Source: Coptis chinensis (Eukaryota; Streptophyta; Magnoliopsida; Ranunculales; Ranunculaceae). Taken from it: 64,000 nucleotides of DNA. The notes under the pieces were generated by a model. The model searched no databases and was not told where the DNA came from. It saw only the letters and a program-made list of their open reading frames with translations. The translations under genes were made by a program, and so were the position numbers. This document shows, in pieces, positions 1 through 11,200 of this stretch. The stretch spans positions 14,470,501 through 14,534,500 of the forward strand of contig CM027377.1 of the NCBI GenBank assembly GCA_015680905.1, written 5' to 3'. Every line of letters starts with the position of its first letter. Positions within the stretch are counted from its first letter, which is position 1.

Positions 1-960
1 ACTAGATTCTATCTCCGCCCTAATCAAATCAATAGGGAGACCCAGAGCAATATGTAGGAGATTTATCGATTCGTTTAAGTTCAGCTCACTGTCCCTTTGC
101 ACCACTCTTCCTCTAATTGTGACTCCACATATTTGGATAACATCATCCAAAGTCACAGTCATCTCCCCAACTGGCATATGGAAGGTGTTGGTCTCCGGAT
201 GCCATCTCTCCACAAACGCAGAGATCAATGGTGGATCCATATGCTCGTGATAACATTCCACGAGATCAAATAACCCAGTCCTTCTCAACTGTTGGGCAAA
301 TCTCGGAGACCTTTGACATTCATTCTTGAAATCCCATTGGGATAACTTCGCTAAGTGCGAAACACACTTCAACGCTCCGCGATCCTCCTAAAACAACCGA
401 GCACGCATTAGATATATATGAGCAAAAACAAAAGATTTTGTAAAAGAAAATCAAAGTACCCAAGAAAAACAAAATATTACCCTTCTCTCCCAAACATCGC
501 GAGCGACATGCACCACATAGTCATACAACAACTCTGACTCATACGGGCCACCCCCATACACACCTCTTTGAAACTCCAAATCATCATTGGATTTTCTTAC
601 GAAATCCAATACCGGAGGTGCTTCTTCCACTGGTGGTACGTCTTCTACCACATATTCTTCCACATCATCATCCTGCTCATCCTCCTCCTCATCCCCCTCC
701 TCATCACCTTCCTCATCACCCTCCTCATCATCCTCCTCACTCTCCTCTTCCCTTTGTCCATATTTACATCTAAACTTACATTGTTATCACTATCTACACT
801 ATCTCCAAATGGTCCCCACGACTGATACCGTTAAGCCCTCTACCCTTTGTCTCTTTCTTCCAATTGCGTCACCACTAGAGGAACCGCCACCAAACAATTT
901 CTTCACACCCTTGAATGTAGTTTTCGCTACATTCTTCACATTCTTTGATCGAGGACCCAT
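1..960 (-). pseudogene. Plant mobile domain (PMD/MAIN-like) gene, 5' part, runs off left edge
   Basis: Read on the minus strand. A first exon (about 960-481) starts MGPRSKNVKNVAK, passes through a very acidic Glu/Asp run and ends DVWERR at a GTAATA donor. A second exon (387 to the window edge) follows a TTTTAG acceptor in phase 0 and reads EDRGALKCVSHLAKLSQW, then HPETNTFHMPVGEMTVTLDD and VIQICGV. That second motif is the hallmark of the PMD family (MAIN/MAIL1, serine/threonine phosphatase 7 long form homologs), which is also carried by transposons. In the first exon the N-terminal frame, a short SWGPFGD stretch and the acidic run lie in different frames, and the first frame stops near 795. 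The copy is therefore probably decayed, or its 5' end is spliced differently. The serine-rich plus-strand ORF here is only the antisense of the acidic run. The family call is firm; whether the gene still works is not known. Confidence 0.75.
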
Positions 961-3900
961 CGCTACAAAGAAAAATAAAACAAGTATTAGTAACTTTGAA
1001 ACTAAGTTTAATCAAATCTACACCTATGTTAGAAACAGTAAAATACAACACCAAACAAGCAAACAAACAGCAGAAATCCTCATTTAGCTCTCAAACGAAA
1101 AAACTTACAAGAATTTTATACTTACATATGTACAGGACAATCAAGTTGTAAACTTTTATGGACGAAAGTTGCATAGAAAAAGGGTGCAGGACTTAACTCT
1201 CACTCTTACTTCTACATTACATGAACTCTCATCACAAAGTAATTCCAATCATCAGTTTGAGTGCCAATATGAATATTCCGTAATTCCAATCTATATTATT
1301 CACAATTACGAACTTTTCCTTCCTTCATTTTCTTTTTCTAAAAATGTATGCTATTTTCCGGATCTAAAGAAAATACTATCATCTAGTAAGAAAATACTAA
1401 TTTTACACCATGTTCCGTAAAAAGCTAGAATTTCTAAAAAGCTAGAAAATACTATCATAGATTTTTAGAATTTCTAAAAAGCTAGACAACAACACTAAGA
1501 AGTTTATGAGAACTCTCATTAGCCATAACTTCTATTTATCGCATCTCTCACAACCTCGCACTTCTCCAACAGTATGCTCACTCCTATGTGAAAATGATCT
1601 CGGTATGTGCATTAGTGTCAGACACAAGTGTGTAGCATCTGAAATAGCAGCTTGAGAGCACACTATCTTTTAATGAAACAAAAATGATCTCATATGGTGT
1701 AGCATTATTTACATATATAATAGAGACAACCACAGGAAAGGAAACTATGTACCTAGCTATTCTATTTTAAAAAGTATGAACACTTTGTTAGTAATGATGA
1801 CCAAATTTTGGAGCAATAAGGACATATTCCCAAAATCAAAAGATATATGCTGATATCATGCATATTAGTTTCATAAGGAAAATAGTAATAGATGCATTTG
1901 CTCCATTTGATTGGTAAAGCAAAAATCATTAGTAGCAAAGCGGAAAACACAAAGATATGATGACCAAAGAAAGAGCTTCTCACCTATAATGTTTTACCGC
2001 TTCAGTTTTGTTCCCCTGTATCCAGACCTTAAGCAAGTACTCGTAAAAGCTGCATGTGATCAAGGTTATTACTCATTAGTCAAGACTCAAGAACATAAGT
2101 AGTATGAAAGGTGAGTACCAGAATGTACAGAAACACTAATCATAAAATGGTAAAAATATCTTCTCTTATAACATCATGCCCTAAAGGAAAATACTAGGTA
2201 TGAAAGATGATCACTATGAAAGTTTAGCAACAAGATGTAAAGCAACTCATTTTTTAATTTTCAAACGGGGCCCTAAAGATGTAGACTATATTTTGTTGGC
2301 TTTACATGGCAAAAATTGAAGCAGACGACCTACAACCACTTGATCCATGTGTTGAAAAAAATACCCTCAAAATTCAAAGATCAGAAAATTATTTGTACAA
2401 AAAAATTAAATAATGGAATCTGTCATTGTTGATTCATTAGTCTAAGAAGGCACAACCTACAAAACTGAAGAGTTTCTTCATCAAATTTGGTGTCACATAG
2501 GTTGTCAACTTGGATTGGCATTGCTGCAACTATTGACTCGAGCATGCTTATCAGTTACTCGATATTCTTACACGATCTGGCATTGTATCTGTGCAACTTT
2601 GTTTTTATATGTTATCTTCTAAACAAAAGAATTAAAACTCTGTTCAAGTTTTTCAGCATGCATTCTTTGAAGTACGAGGGTTCAGGATGCTCTTTTTATT
2701 AGTAAATGATTATCATATTGATATAGTAGAACTACTGCATCAACACCAAAAACAAAAGCAAAGCGAATGTTCAAGGACCAGGTCCAAAACCTATGTACAC
2801 CCCTAAACCACCTAGCTCACAATAGCAAAGTTACAGACATACCAACAGCAAAAAAGGATGCCAAAAAACAGAAATAGTCCTAAAATCAAAGTTCCACCAC
2901 CAAGATGGCACTAAAGGCACTTCAAGGACCAAAGACCACTAGCAGGGATCACCTAACTACCTCCCCCTCCCCCTCCATCCATTGGGACTATCCGTTCCTA
3001 GTCAATATTCCACTTCCTTTACCCCCCTCCAGAATAATTGAAGTCTAGTCTATCGTCTTCTTCGTCCGCTTCACTGTCTCCCAGGTCTTCTTTGTACTGC
3101 TTAACATCAGTCAATTCCCCTTCCCCTTAACTCATCCTCATTCCTTGACATTTCATATAATAATTCAAGAATCTTCCCTCTACTGAGGGTGACGTTAGCA
3201 CCCCACACCTACCAAACTCCACACATTACCGAGGGATCAGGATGCTAGCACTCCTTTTTAGGTGTTTGAGATCCTAAGCCACCAATCCGGAAAATTCTTG
3301 CTCGTAGTTCCTTAGCCGCATCAAAATGTAATGTGCAGCAGGTTTTGAAGAGCATAATAGGGTATCAATCATACTCATGGGCCCTATCACCTTTTAAAGT
3401 TCAAAGTATGTCGGATTTCTTCCTTAATGAAAATGTTTCAAACTCTCCTACAAGTTATAAAAGTTTGAAACCGCACAGCAATGCTTCATTACATTCATTC
3501 CACCAAGTCCCAAGGAGAGACATACTAATTGCATCTTGGAAACACACAAGTGAAAATCGAAAAGGCTTAGGCTTTGGTTTACGATATCAATCTCATCAAG
3601 CATAGGGCAAACTAGTGCATGAAACATCTCAAATTTGCAGCAAACAAAATGAACATATGAAAAGGAAACAATAAATCTAATATACAATAATATAAGACAA
3701 AATGCTATAGCTGCTATCTTTTATGTGTTATTAATGCCAAAACCATAAGTACCTAATAACAGACCTCTAGGTACTTAGATACACTATTATCATCGATGCT
3801 CTAGATATTCATCTCCAGTCTCTAAGTCTAATCAAATTGGAACGGCCTAACATGATAAAGTGGAATATTTGGGATCATGCAATATGTACAAGTGTACAAC

Positions 3901-4092
3901 ATCACTTGGAATATGGTTCTTGCAGCAGAATATAGGATTAAATAAGGTTATAAAGAAAGGGAGGAAGTAAAAGCTCATTAACGGTAAAGAAACCCAACTA
4001 CTTCTCCTTAACACAAAGATTCAAACATCAGAATATCATAAACAAAAGGCAGAAACATAATCATTAGCAGTGGCGAAGCTATGTGCAGGCCA
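961..4092. other. AT-rich stretch without a recognisable gene
   Basis: About 3.1 kb. I see no intact gene. One short minus-strand stretch near 3030-3125 is coding-like: it reads LTDVKQYKEDLGDSEADEED followed by DRLDFNYSGGG and a stop. It has no clear splice context or family and may be a C-terminal exon relic. A second minus-strand stretch near 3590 is weaker. The rest resembles intergenic or intron sequence. Confidence 0.4.
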
Positions 4093-4431
4093 GCAGTGGC
4101 GGAGCTATATACATTAGAACGCATTCCCATCTTAACTACACAACAATGCATTTGAATTCCAGCCCCAAAGGAGCCCAACTTGGGCGAAGCTCCAATAACC
4201 ATCGATGAAACAGTAACATCCTGTCTGATTCCCGACCGAACCATCTCAACAAAGAGTCTCAGCCCTTCTTCCTCTAGTCCATTCTCCCCAAACCCCACCC
4301 ACCAAATTAGGCCTCACAATACCATTAAAAACTCTCACTGAATCCCAAACACACCCACAACTTGCATACATACTCACAAGTACATTTTCCACGTAACTAT
4401 CAACAACCCCATCAATGCAACTCACGACCAT
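4093..4431 (-). pseudogene. Pentatricopeptide repeat (PPR) gene fragment
   Basis: Two overlapping minus-strand pieces in different frames read VENVLVSMYASCGCVWDSVR and then GFGENGLEEEGLRLFVEMVR, GSFGAGIQMHCCVVKMGM. These are the helix-pair signatures of the plant PLS-type PPR family (organelle RNA processing proteins). Only about 110 residues remain of proteins that are normally 500-800 residues long. The two pieces are joined by a frameshift near 4270-4300, and a further small shift is likely in the second piece. There is no start, no stop and no C-terminal E/DYW part. It is a relic, not a gene. It sits next to a second unrelated exon relic (HSP90) on the same strand. Confidence 0.65.
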
Positions 4432-4612
4432 AACTCAATTTAAAACATAACTCAATCAAAACAAGCTTATGCAACTCATGACCATAACTCAATCAAAACT
4501 CGAAATTTCTCAAGTTGAATCGAAATAATCACTACAAATAAGTAATAATCACAGATTTAAACAAAACCTAACTCAAACAACATATGAAAAGAGACAATAG
4601 AAGAAAACTTAC

Positions 4613-4745
4613 TGATGAGTTCACGAAGAAAGATCTCCTTATTAGAGTAGAAAGTATTGATAATCAAACTCAAAAACAAAGGTTTGGTTTCGCGATTTAG
4701 GTGGAAAAGCTCGAAGGGTTTTTCGCGAGAGAGATGACCGATTAG
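4613..4745 (-). pseudogene. HSP90 first-exon fragment
   Basis: The minus strand encodes FLSLIINTFYSNKEIFLREL followed by IS and a clean GTAAGT donor at 4612-4611. This is the almost invariant N-terminal helix of cytosolic HSP90, part of the ATPase domain. The upstream residues (about REKPFELFHLNRETKP) only loosely resemble the usual N-terminus, and no canonical start is obvious. No second exon was seen at lower coordinates, where PPR relic sequence follows instead. It is therefore an orphan exon, perhaps left by transposon capture. The family call is strong for the 22-residue core and weak beyond it. Confidence 0.65.
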
Positions 4746-4794
4746 TTTGGGTTTTCCCGATTTCGTGATTTGGTTTTGCGCGGGTGGGGGGTGT

Positions 4795-5070
4795 ATTGGG
4801 CTTTTGTTTAGGCTTTGTTGTTTGGGCTTGGACTGGATGCTGCTCAATCTAATTTTAGTGGCGGGGGGTATTTGGCTTTTTTGTTTAGGCTTTGTTGTTT
4901 GGGCTTTAATTTGGATCTTTGCCCAATCTAATTTTTAGCGGGGTGGTGTCGGGGTCGGTTTGGGCTTTTTGTTTATTTAGGAATTTGGATGTTGCCCAAT
5001 CTAATTTTTGTTTGGGCTTTTGTTTAGGCTTGGACTGGATGCTGCCCAATCTAATTTTAGTGGCGCCCAA
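4795..5070. repeat. Imperfect tandem repeat of about 70-90 bp
   Basis: Phrases such as TTTGTTTAGGCTTTGTTGT, TTGGACTGGATGCTGC and CCAATCTAATTTTAGTGGCG recur three to four times with small changes and length differences. The array lies between the HSP90 relic and the RING-H2 gene and may overlap the latter's upstream region. The ORFs in it are low-complexity shadows. Confidence 0.6.
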
Positions 5071-5287
5071 TACAGGACCTAAAAAAATCAGTTGGTAAAA
5101 AGAAACCATGATTTGGTTGGAAGTTAAACAGTTGACACACTCTTCCTCTTTCTACGTTAAAATTTAGTGCCCCAACCCCAAAGTCTTTTTCCTAAATTTG
5201 AGGTACACTATTCATGGCTCAACAACTTTCCCTTCTCCCCTAAATCTAGCTAACCCAAAAAAGTTAAAGATCACTTCTTTTTAAGGA

Positions 5288-8200
5288 ATGGAGGTACTTC
5301 AAAGTTATTGTACTTGTAATGGAAGATGTCATCATAGACATTCAAGTTTCTGTTTACATCAAAGTAGTGGTAGTGGTAGTGGTAGAGCTTCTTCTTCGTC
5401 TGGTTCAGTGTCTGGGCCGAGTTCAAATGGAGGGCGGTTTGAGCATGGAGGAGGGAGTTTACTGCCCAAGTTGATTTTAGCTCTTATTTCTGGTACTCTC
5501 ACTGGATTGTTCGCTCTAGGTAATTTCTTTATAACTAGTTGTTGACTATTGTAGTTAAAATTGGTCTTTGTGTAAACATTGATAGAAATTACTACTTTAA
5601 GGGAATTGTATTGTTTGGAATGAAATGCTTTGGAGGTCTGGGTGGATGTTATGGAGTGGTTAACTTAGAGTAACACTAGTCATCCTATTAAATTAGGAAA
5701 AAAACGCAACTGTTAAAGTAGGAAAAATTGAATCCAACCACTTCAAATTTGCGTTTTGAAGTTCATGATGGTGATGGATTAGACTTTCCCTCGCTAACTT
5801 GTGTTAGTTTACTCATTTAGTTGGATGATTGGTGATTCTCTTAGGAATGCTTGGTAGTACTGTAGTTATTGAGAAATTTTAAGAAGTAAAAGTGATTATT
5901 CTGTCATGGAATCTACAAAAATCTTGTATTCTAGAGTGGTAGCTTTGTGTTTCTCCTAAAATTGGGTAGTTTCTTACGGTTCTCATAGTTCCTTCTACGT
6001 ACTGTTGTATGAACTTTTGCCTAGTGTTTTTTAATTAGTTAGTTACCTCTTTATATCAGTAGACATATTGTGTTCCTAAATTTGTTTAGAAGAGGGCACA
6101 TTCTCATATTTAATGGGTTAAATTAAAGTGTTCATAATTCATCAGTCACAAATTTTCATAATTTGGTATAGGAGGCAAACTCACATTGTATGCAACACTT
6201 TAAGTTACAAAGTTATGGTATATTTGGATGGTTACATCTTTCAGTGGATTACTGCTCGGAAGTCCAACCAGTCTAGCTAACGCATTGGTCAAAAGGTTGG
6301 CGTTTAAGTTGTTGGGAGAGGGAGGAGATTTCAGGGAATGTTGAAAGTATCTTAGATAATTTCTACTTCCAAGTTCCAGGGCATTGCTTACTTTTAGCTT
6401 CTGATGGCTGAGTTGAACCTGAACCCGATGAATTTTGTCAACAAGTTGACCTACTATTCAAGCCTAATTGGCCCTAAATACATGAATAAAGTTTCGACAC
6501 AGTATTATTTAGTGCTGTTATGTTTTCAAGATTAAAAAATTTTACATCCAAAGGTTCTCGTCAAGTGTTCTCTTGTGACATTTTTTATTATTATTGTTAT
6601 CATTTTATTCAAATTTTTGCAGTAGAATTATAACAAATCGTCGAAAACCCCTGTTTAAAAAAGCATTGTCGTAATTCGTGTACATGTTTGTGCTCTTCTA
6701 ACTTGTTCTAAGTATAGGGCATTGAAAGATTATGACTAATCACTCTTACTTTTCTGGAGGTTCTGATACTCAGATCTTGTTAAGCACCATTGGATATCAT
6801 TTGGCTTGTTCAAGTATAGTTTGATTGTACATGTCCAGCCAACATCTATTTTGATGTGGGATTACTTGTCTATTTTAAAATTGTAGTAATATTTACTTGT
6901 CTAATACAAAATAGAACTTGACCACTTGGTGCTCTTAAATCCTTTTTTTTTGGGTGGTACTGAGGAATATTTAATGTCGGTGTTCAGTAAGGGCTTAATA
7001 TTTATGTGCTACATAACTATCAGCTTGTTCATATCTTTCCCTTGTGTGTTTTTACGCTCCATACAGCTGGCGCTTTCACAGGTGCAGTAACTGGTGCATT
7101 AGCCGGCCGTGCTTCAGACAGTGGAGTTCTTCGTGGAGCTGGACTTGGTGCTGTTGCTGGAGCTGTCCTCTCTGTGGAAGTTTTGGAGGCTTCTCGTTCG
7201 TACTGGTGTTCAGAGAGATCTAGTCCACGAAGCTCACCATCCATGGTTGGTGTTTAAATTTTAAGAATTTATCTTTTGTATATTTTCTTCCTTATGGTGT
7301 GCAAGCTCTGGTTTCAGAAATCTGAGTTGGAAGTTTTCACATGTTTAAGTTATTGAACATCTAAAATTAAGTATTCCAGGTATGAAATGATTAGATGCAT
7401 TAGTAGTCTTCTTTTCATTTTGAGTATAACCCATAGAGCAGTAGTTTCGTTGAGATGATAAAATCCAATGGATTCAGTAAATGCTACAACAGTTCGATTA
7501 GGAGAGTGACAGGTACATAAGCAAATACGTTCGGAAGGTGAGAGGTTCGGATGATCACCATATTACTCTTTCTACTCTTCTAGTAGATTGGCACCAAAAG
7601 AGTATTTGAGTGCGTATATGATATACCTTTTCATGTAATGCTTGCTTAGAGCATCACCAGTGGTGTAACCCAATTACCATCCTATGTACCAACACTATTT
7701 GCTTTTAATTGCGATACAAAAAAGCGGAAGGCTAAACTTTAGTCCATTAAATTTTCTTTTCAAAACAATTACAAATGCACATATATTAAATTTGCTTGTC
7801 TTTTATGTCCAAAATGGGACGACGGTGAAACTTTTGTCGTCCCAATAAGTACTATAACCCGGACCATTTTTAGTTGTGATAGTAGCAATTTCTATCTTTA
7901 ACAACCACTTTGGTAATGAGTTGGTGATGAATAATTTCCAAATCATTAGAGCATCATCAACGCATTTTCATTTTTCGTTGTGACACCTCAGCAGTTTGTA
8001 GACTTCAAAATTTCTAAAACCATGCGAAGAATCAGCACGTTTTGTGCAAATTTTGGTAAAATAATTTGGACGGGAATAGTTGTCCCGTGCCAATCTAAAT
8101 TTTTTTTACACGGGAATAGTTGTCCCGTCCCCTATTGAAACACATTTTATTTAAAACGTGCGAATTCGCATCACAAGCTTCCAGTAATATTTCCCCGCAA

Positions 8201-11200
8201 GAGCTTCAGCGAGATAAACTCAAAATCCATCCCATTTTTAATTGTTTTCCATGTGTTTTTAATTCCGTAGAATTTTATAAGATGTTTTGTGTTTTTATTT
8301 CAAATTAAGTTGTAATGTTTTTCATTTCTAGTTGAGTTGATTTGTTTTTAATTTCAACTTATAAACAAACACATTTTTTCAAGAAAATATACTTTCATTA
8401 AAACAAAATACAATTTTATTTAAAGAAAAACATACATGTAAACAATAAAAACAGATTACAACATAAAATTTAAATAAATTAGTATGCTAAAACATAATCT
8501 AATACCACTTTCAGTACAGTACCAGGGCCCCGGTACAAAACCCAACGGTACAATTTTTGCAAATCCTTTCAAATCGTTCAAGTCCAACGGTACAAAAGCC
8601 TAATAGTACAAAAGCCCAACGGTACAATTTTTGCAAATCCTCTAAAATCGTTCAGGCCCAACGGTACAAAATCGAGAAGGTTTAATTTTTTATTAAAAAA
8701 AAAAAAAATCTTTGGGCGGCAAAAAGTAGTCCCGTCCGGCTCTTGGGCCGGGACAAGTTGTCTCGTCTTGAGACATTTCTATATTCTTGACGAATTTGGT
8801 TTCAGATTTGACAATTTCGAAAATGAAAACGATGTTTTGACAGCGCGTTGGTGATGATAATTGCCAAATAAATTGTCTTAGAGCATCATCAACGCGATGC
8901 TATAATTCATTTCTAATGTGACAGTTGACAATTTATTTGACAATTATCATCACCAACGTGCTATCAAAACATCGTTTTCATTTTCGAAATTGTCAAATCT
9001 GAAACCAAATTCGTCAAGAATATAGAAATGTCTTGCACGGGACAACTTGTCCCGTCCAAGAGTGGGACGGGACTACTTTTGCCATCCAGCATTTTTTTTT
9101 TTAATAAAAAATTAAACATTCTCGATTTTGTACCGTTGGGCTTGAACGATTTTAGAGAATTTGCAAAAATTGTACCGTTGGGCCTGAGCGATTTGAGAGG
9201 ATTTGCAAAAATTGTACAATTGGGCCTGAGCGTGTACTTGAGTGGTATTATATTATGTTTTAGCGTACTAATTTATTTAAATTTTATGTTGTAATCTGTT
9301 TTTATTGTTTACGTGTATGCTTTTCTTTAAATAAAATTGTATTTTGTTTTAATGAAAGTATATTTTTTTGAAAAAATATGTTTGTTTATAAGTTGAAATT
9401 AAAAACAAATCAACTCAACTAGAAATGAAAAATATTACAACTTAATTTGAAATAAAAACACAAAACATCTTATAAAATTCTACGGAATTAAAAACACATG
9501 GAAAACAATTAAAGATGGGATGGGTTTTGAGTTTATCTCGCTAAAGCTCTTGCGGGGAAATGTTACTGGAAGCTTGTGATGCGAATTTGTGCTTTTAAAT
9601 AAAATGTGTTTCAATAGGAGACGGGACAACTATTCCCGTGTAAAAAAACTTTAGATTGGCACGGGACAACTATTCCTGTCCAAATTTTTTTATCAAAATT
9701 TGCACAAACGCGCTGGTTCTTCGCATGGTTTTAGAAATTTTGAAATCCACAAATTGCTGAGGTGTCACAACGAAAAATGAAAATGCGTTGATGATGCTCT
9801 TAGTAAACAAGAGATAGCAATCACTTTTAGGAATGCATTGGTCAGTGCATCATCAATGCATTAGTATAATTCATTGCTATCCCCTTATTATCAACGAATT
9901 TGGTAATTTACTTCAATTGGTGCCTAAAGTTAGTAATTGCTAGTTTCTAAACTAAACATGGCCAGGTTTACAGTAATATTGGGATGGAAAAAGTATATCC
10001 GTTCTATTTTGGACATAAAAGACAAATATAAGTTCAACATTATGTATGTGTGTGATTGTTTTAAAAAATAAATTCATTAATGGACAGCTAAAGTTTCACC
10101 TTCCACTTATCAGTATAGCAATAAAAACCAAATAGCATTGGCACATATGATAAGAATGGGTTTTTTTCCCTCCTTAGAGCATCATCAACGCATTTCTAAA
10201 TTTTGTTGTCACACCTCAGCGTTTTTAGTTGATCGAAATTTCTAAAAACAAGTCAAGCACCAGCACGTTTTGGAAAAAATTTGGCTTTTTATTTCGGACG
10301 GGAATAGTTGTCCCGTTCCAAATTTAATTTGTTTTAAACGGCAAAAATTGTCCCGTCCGTGTTGAAACAATTTTTTTTTTTAAAACGCGCGCATTCTCAA
10401 GCTTCCAATACCATTTCCCATAGGAACAGCGAGATAAACTCAAGCCCCATCCCTTCAATCACCAAATCAATATTTTTTTTTCAACCAAATTTCTTTCTGT
10501 TTTTTGCAATGGATCAATGTCGTCGAGCTGGACATAAAAAGAGTATTTTGCGTGGGTCGGGGAGTTCAAATCCTTGGGAAAACGAGGGTGAACTCGTACC
10601 GGAAAATGATTTCAATTTTCTATAGAGATTGAGTATTGTTGATCATCTGACGTTGGCTCCCGATCCAAACAAGCATGTTTCGTGTTTATATAACACTGAC
10701 GGAGTAAGTAAACATACTTGTTTGGATGATCAACAATACTCAATCTCCGTGAAAAATTAAAATCATTTTCCAGTACGAGTTCACCCTCGTTTTTCCGAGG
10801 ATTTGAACTCCCCGACCCACGCAGAATACTCTTCTTACGTCCAGCTCGATGACGTTGATCAATTGCAAAAAACAGAAAGAAATTTGGTTGAAAAACGAAT
10901 ATTGATTTGGTGATTGAAGGGATGGGGCTTGAGTTTATCCCGTTGTTCCTATGGGAAATGGTACGAAGCTTGAGAATGTGCGCGTTTTAAAAAAAAAAAT
11001 GTTTCAACAGGGATGGGACAACTTTTGCCGTTTGAAACAAATTAAATTTGGAACGAGACAACTATTATTCCGTCCGAAATAAAAAGCCAAATTTTGTCCA
11101 AAACGCGCTGGTGTTTGACTTGTTTTTAGAAATTTTGATCGACTAAAAACGCTGAGGTGTCGCAACAAAATTTAGAAATGTGTTGAAATCGTTTTTAACA

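Noticed and set aside
587-1087. 166-codon Ser-rich plus-strand ORF
   Set aside because: Antisense of the Glu/Asp run of the PMD gene; simple composition, no family.
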